NCBI GenBank assembly: GCA_900769665.1
Contig: CAAGHL010000001.1
Coordinates: 1-7,161 of the forward strand
Source of the DNA: Clostridia bacterium
GTDB taxonomy: Bacteria; Bacillota; Clostridia; Christensenellales; CAG-314
Direction: 5' to 3'
DNA length: 7,161 nucleotides
Shown here: positions 6,342 to 7,161 of the stretch, piece by piece
How positions within the stretch are numbered: position 1 is the stretch's first letter
Layout: each line of letters opens with the position of its first letter
Made by a program: the position numbers and the translations under genes
Notes under the pieces: generated by a model
Seen by the model: only the letters and a program-made list of their open reading frames with translations
Told to the model about the DNA's origin: nothing
Database searches by the model: none

Positions 6342-6470
6342 AATGTCATCCCCAGGGAAAACTGACCTTGTTTTGACGTGGGGATCTCGCGGAAGCGCCA
6401 TTGCTAATAAGGTTGCTTTCCGGCAGATTGCCACGTTGCGACAAAATCAGTCTTTTCTCGGGAAGACATT
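6342..6470. repeat. 129-bp imperfect palindrome (MITE-like)
   Basis: The ends AATGTC (6342-6347) and GACATT (6465-6470) are complementary, and the two halves match along most of their length around a centre near 6406. Examples are TGTCATCCCCAG against TGTCTTCCCGAG, and GACGTGGGGATCT against AACGTGGCAATCT in the reversed right half. Both halves resemble the right part of the repeat at 5341-5470. No convincing gene lies inside; the frames that cross it are chance openings. No clear target duplication is visible. Confidence 0.8.
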
Positions 6471-6531
6471 TACAGAAACATCCGCACATACACCTATCTT
6501 TTCAATCTGCGTTGAAGGCTTCACCAACAAA

Positions 6532-6783
6532 GTGTTTGGCGGGCAAGGTGTTGCCACACAGCGACAATCACCTACTGCAAATTAACACCATATACGCTGT
6601 CTCGCTGAGTTTTGGCAATGGGGCATATCAACCGAAAACCTCGAAGCGACGGCACGGCTGGGAAATTTCGTTTAAGTCGACTTTATTGCTCGTCGCGGAG
6701 GGAGGTATCAGACCGTTTTTCGGTGATATGCCCCTTGCCAAAATGATTACTTACATAAACTTTCCACCTTGCCTGCCAAACGC
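6532..6783. repeat. About 250-bp nested imperfect palindrome
   Basis: Outer arms: GTGTTTGGCGGGCAAGGTG (from 6532) against CCACCTTGCCTGCCAAACGC (6764-6783). Middle arms: 6610-6638 (TTTTGGCAATGGGGCATATC, then AACCGAAAA) against 6716-6743, with one- and two-base gaps. Inner arms: GCGACG (6646-6651) against CGTCGC (6691-6696). The left side also holds a small extra hairpin ACAGCG/CGCTGT (6558-6563, 6595-6600). The pattern of paired blocks separated by unequal loops looks like a structured RNA or a decayed palindromic element. No promoter is evident for it. Confidence 0.7.
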
Positions 6784-6789
6784 GATTAC

Positions 6790-6821
6790 CGCCAATAGTT
6801 CAACTACTCGTCAACGTTAGG
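6790..6821 (+). repeat. 32-bp direct repeat, first unit (ACGTTAGG copy 3)
   Basis: The unit begins CGCCAATAG and ends CAACGTTAGG, and matches 6948-6979 at 28 of 32 positions. Its last 17 bases are identical to 5413-5429. It is followed directly by CAAGCTACGGCTTGACC (6822-6838), a 5-bp stem with a TACG loop related to the arm at 174-190. Confidence 0.8.
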
Positions 6822-6947
6822 CAAGCTACGGCTTGACCGTCTGGGTTAACGTCAATAGCAAGTTACTACCATTAACCCTACTTGCCTCCGCGGCGCAAGC
6901 ATAGCTTGTTTTCTACTAACACTGGGCAATAGGTAGTTATTCTATAT

Positions 6948-6979
6948 CGCCAATAGCTCGACTACACGTCCACGTTAGG
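6948..6979 (+). repeat. 32-bp direct repeat, second unit (ACGTTAGG copy 4)
   Basis: It matches 6790-6821 at 28 of 32 positions, 158 bases downstream. The stretch between the two units has further self-complementarity: GGGTTAA/TTAACCC (6843-6849 and 6870-6876) and a short hairpin CAAGC-ATA-GCTTG at 6897-6909. No gene is seen in it. Confidence 0.75.
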
Positions 6980-7020
6980 TGGCGGAGAGGGATTGTAGGG
7001 AAAAACACGCTGTTTTCCCC
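6972..7020 (+). repeat. Right end module: ACGTTAGGTGG plus hairpin
   Basis: ACGTTAGGTGG at 6972-6982 is followed by a hairpin in which GGGAAAAACA (6998-7007) pairs with TGTTTTCCC (7011-7019) with one bulged A and a CGC loop. It mirrors the module at 6265-6300 on the other strand and leads into the promoter at 7029-7057. Confidence 0.6.
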
Positions 7021-7028
7021 TAATTTAC

Positions 7029-7057
7029 TTGACATTTTTAATGTTTCGTAGCATAAT
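7029..7057 (+). promoter_or_regulatory. Promoter of the gene starting at 7105
   Basis: TTGACA (7029-7034) and CATAAT (7052-7057) are separated by exactly 17 bases. Transcription would start near 7064. The leader of about 41 bases can form TGTCG/CGACA (7063-7067, 7086-7090) or TTGTC/GACAA (7074-7078, 7087-7091), which exclude each other. Confidence 0.8.
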
Positions 7058-7104
7058 ATGACTGTCGAAAGGGTTGTCATACCTACGACAAGAGGGGAAC
7101 AAAC

Positions 7105-7161
7105 GTGGCTACATTGATTACATACATCGGCATGAATGTTGTATTGTCGGCGATTCTTGAA
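7105..7161 (+). CDS. Start of an unidentified gene, cut by the window edge
   Basis: Only 19 codons are visible (MATLITYIGMNVVLSAILE), beginning with GTG at 7105. AGAGGGG at 7091-7097 lies 7 bases before it, and a consensus promoter lies 48 bases upstream of the start, so a real gene begins here. The visible residues are mostly hydrophobic with one charge, at the end, which would suit a membrane segment, but 19 residues do not identify a family. An in-frame ATG at 7132 is a less likely start because it lacks a ribosome site. The gene is divergent from the P-loop gene. Confidence 0.65.
   Translation, partial: MATLITYIGMNVVLSAILE

Noticed and set aside
6342..6470. Insertion sequence with transposase
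   Set aside because: No transposase coding region and no clear target duplication; at most a non-autonomous element.
6325..6820. Two open frames (6325-6585 and 6401-6820, + strand) in the gene-free block
   Set aside because: They run straight through the palindromes, lack ribosome sites and have low-complexity, basic translations with no recognisable domain. The openness is best explained by repeat composition.
6790..6979. CRISPR array
   Set aside because: There are only two repeat units with four mismatches and a 126-base spacer, and no cas gene is present.

Overview
The window is a chromosomal segment, about 47-50% G+C by eye, most likely from an uncultured or gut-type Clostridia (Bacillota). 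The evidence is strong GGAGG-type ribosome sites, TTG and GTG starts, an animal-like adenylosuccinate lyase of the kind common in Clostridia, and a small P-loop protein that I associate with Clostridia. This placement is an inference; no rRNA or marker gene is present.

Bases 1-338 hold a probable terminator of an upstream gene (11-44), a long inverted repeat (110-190), a repeat motif (211-227) and a strong terminator-like hairpin ending just before the purB ribosome site (267-325). Bases 339-4939 hold three purine genes on the + strand: purB, purA and guaA. They cover the branch point after IMP. PurA and PurB make AMP, GuaA makes GMP from XMP, and PurB also serves an earlier step of IMP synthesis. 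purB and purA are 78 bases apart and probably cotranscribed. guaA follows a 284-base gap that may hold its own control region.

Bases 4940-5749 carry no gene. They are a chain of imperfect palindromes and two intrinsic terminators between the convergent guaA and a small minus-strand gene. That gene (5750-6163) encodes a 137-residue P-loop ATP-binding protein with a TTG start and a clear promoter (6213-6241).

Bases 6242-7028 are again gene-free and consist almost wholly of nested palindromes and repeat copies. They end at a good plus-strand promoter (7029-7057), which drives a gene cut off by the window edge (7105 onward).

The coding part is ordinary housekeeping. The unusual part is the non-coding DNA. 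Most gene-free stretches fold back on themselves, and a 17-base motif ending in ACGTTAGG recurs. The region between the two divergent promoters is close to mirror-symmetric at its ends (motif, hairpin, outward -35 box, 17-base spacer, -10 box). No transposase or protein-coding system is visible in these repeats, so the best reading is a set of non-autonomous palindromic (MITE-like) elements, possibly with regulatory effects.
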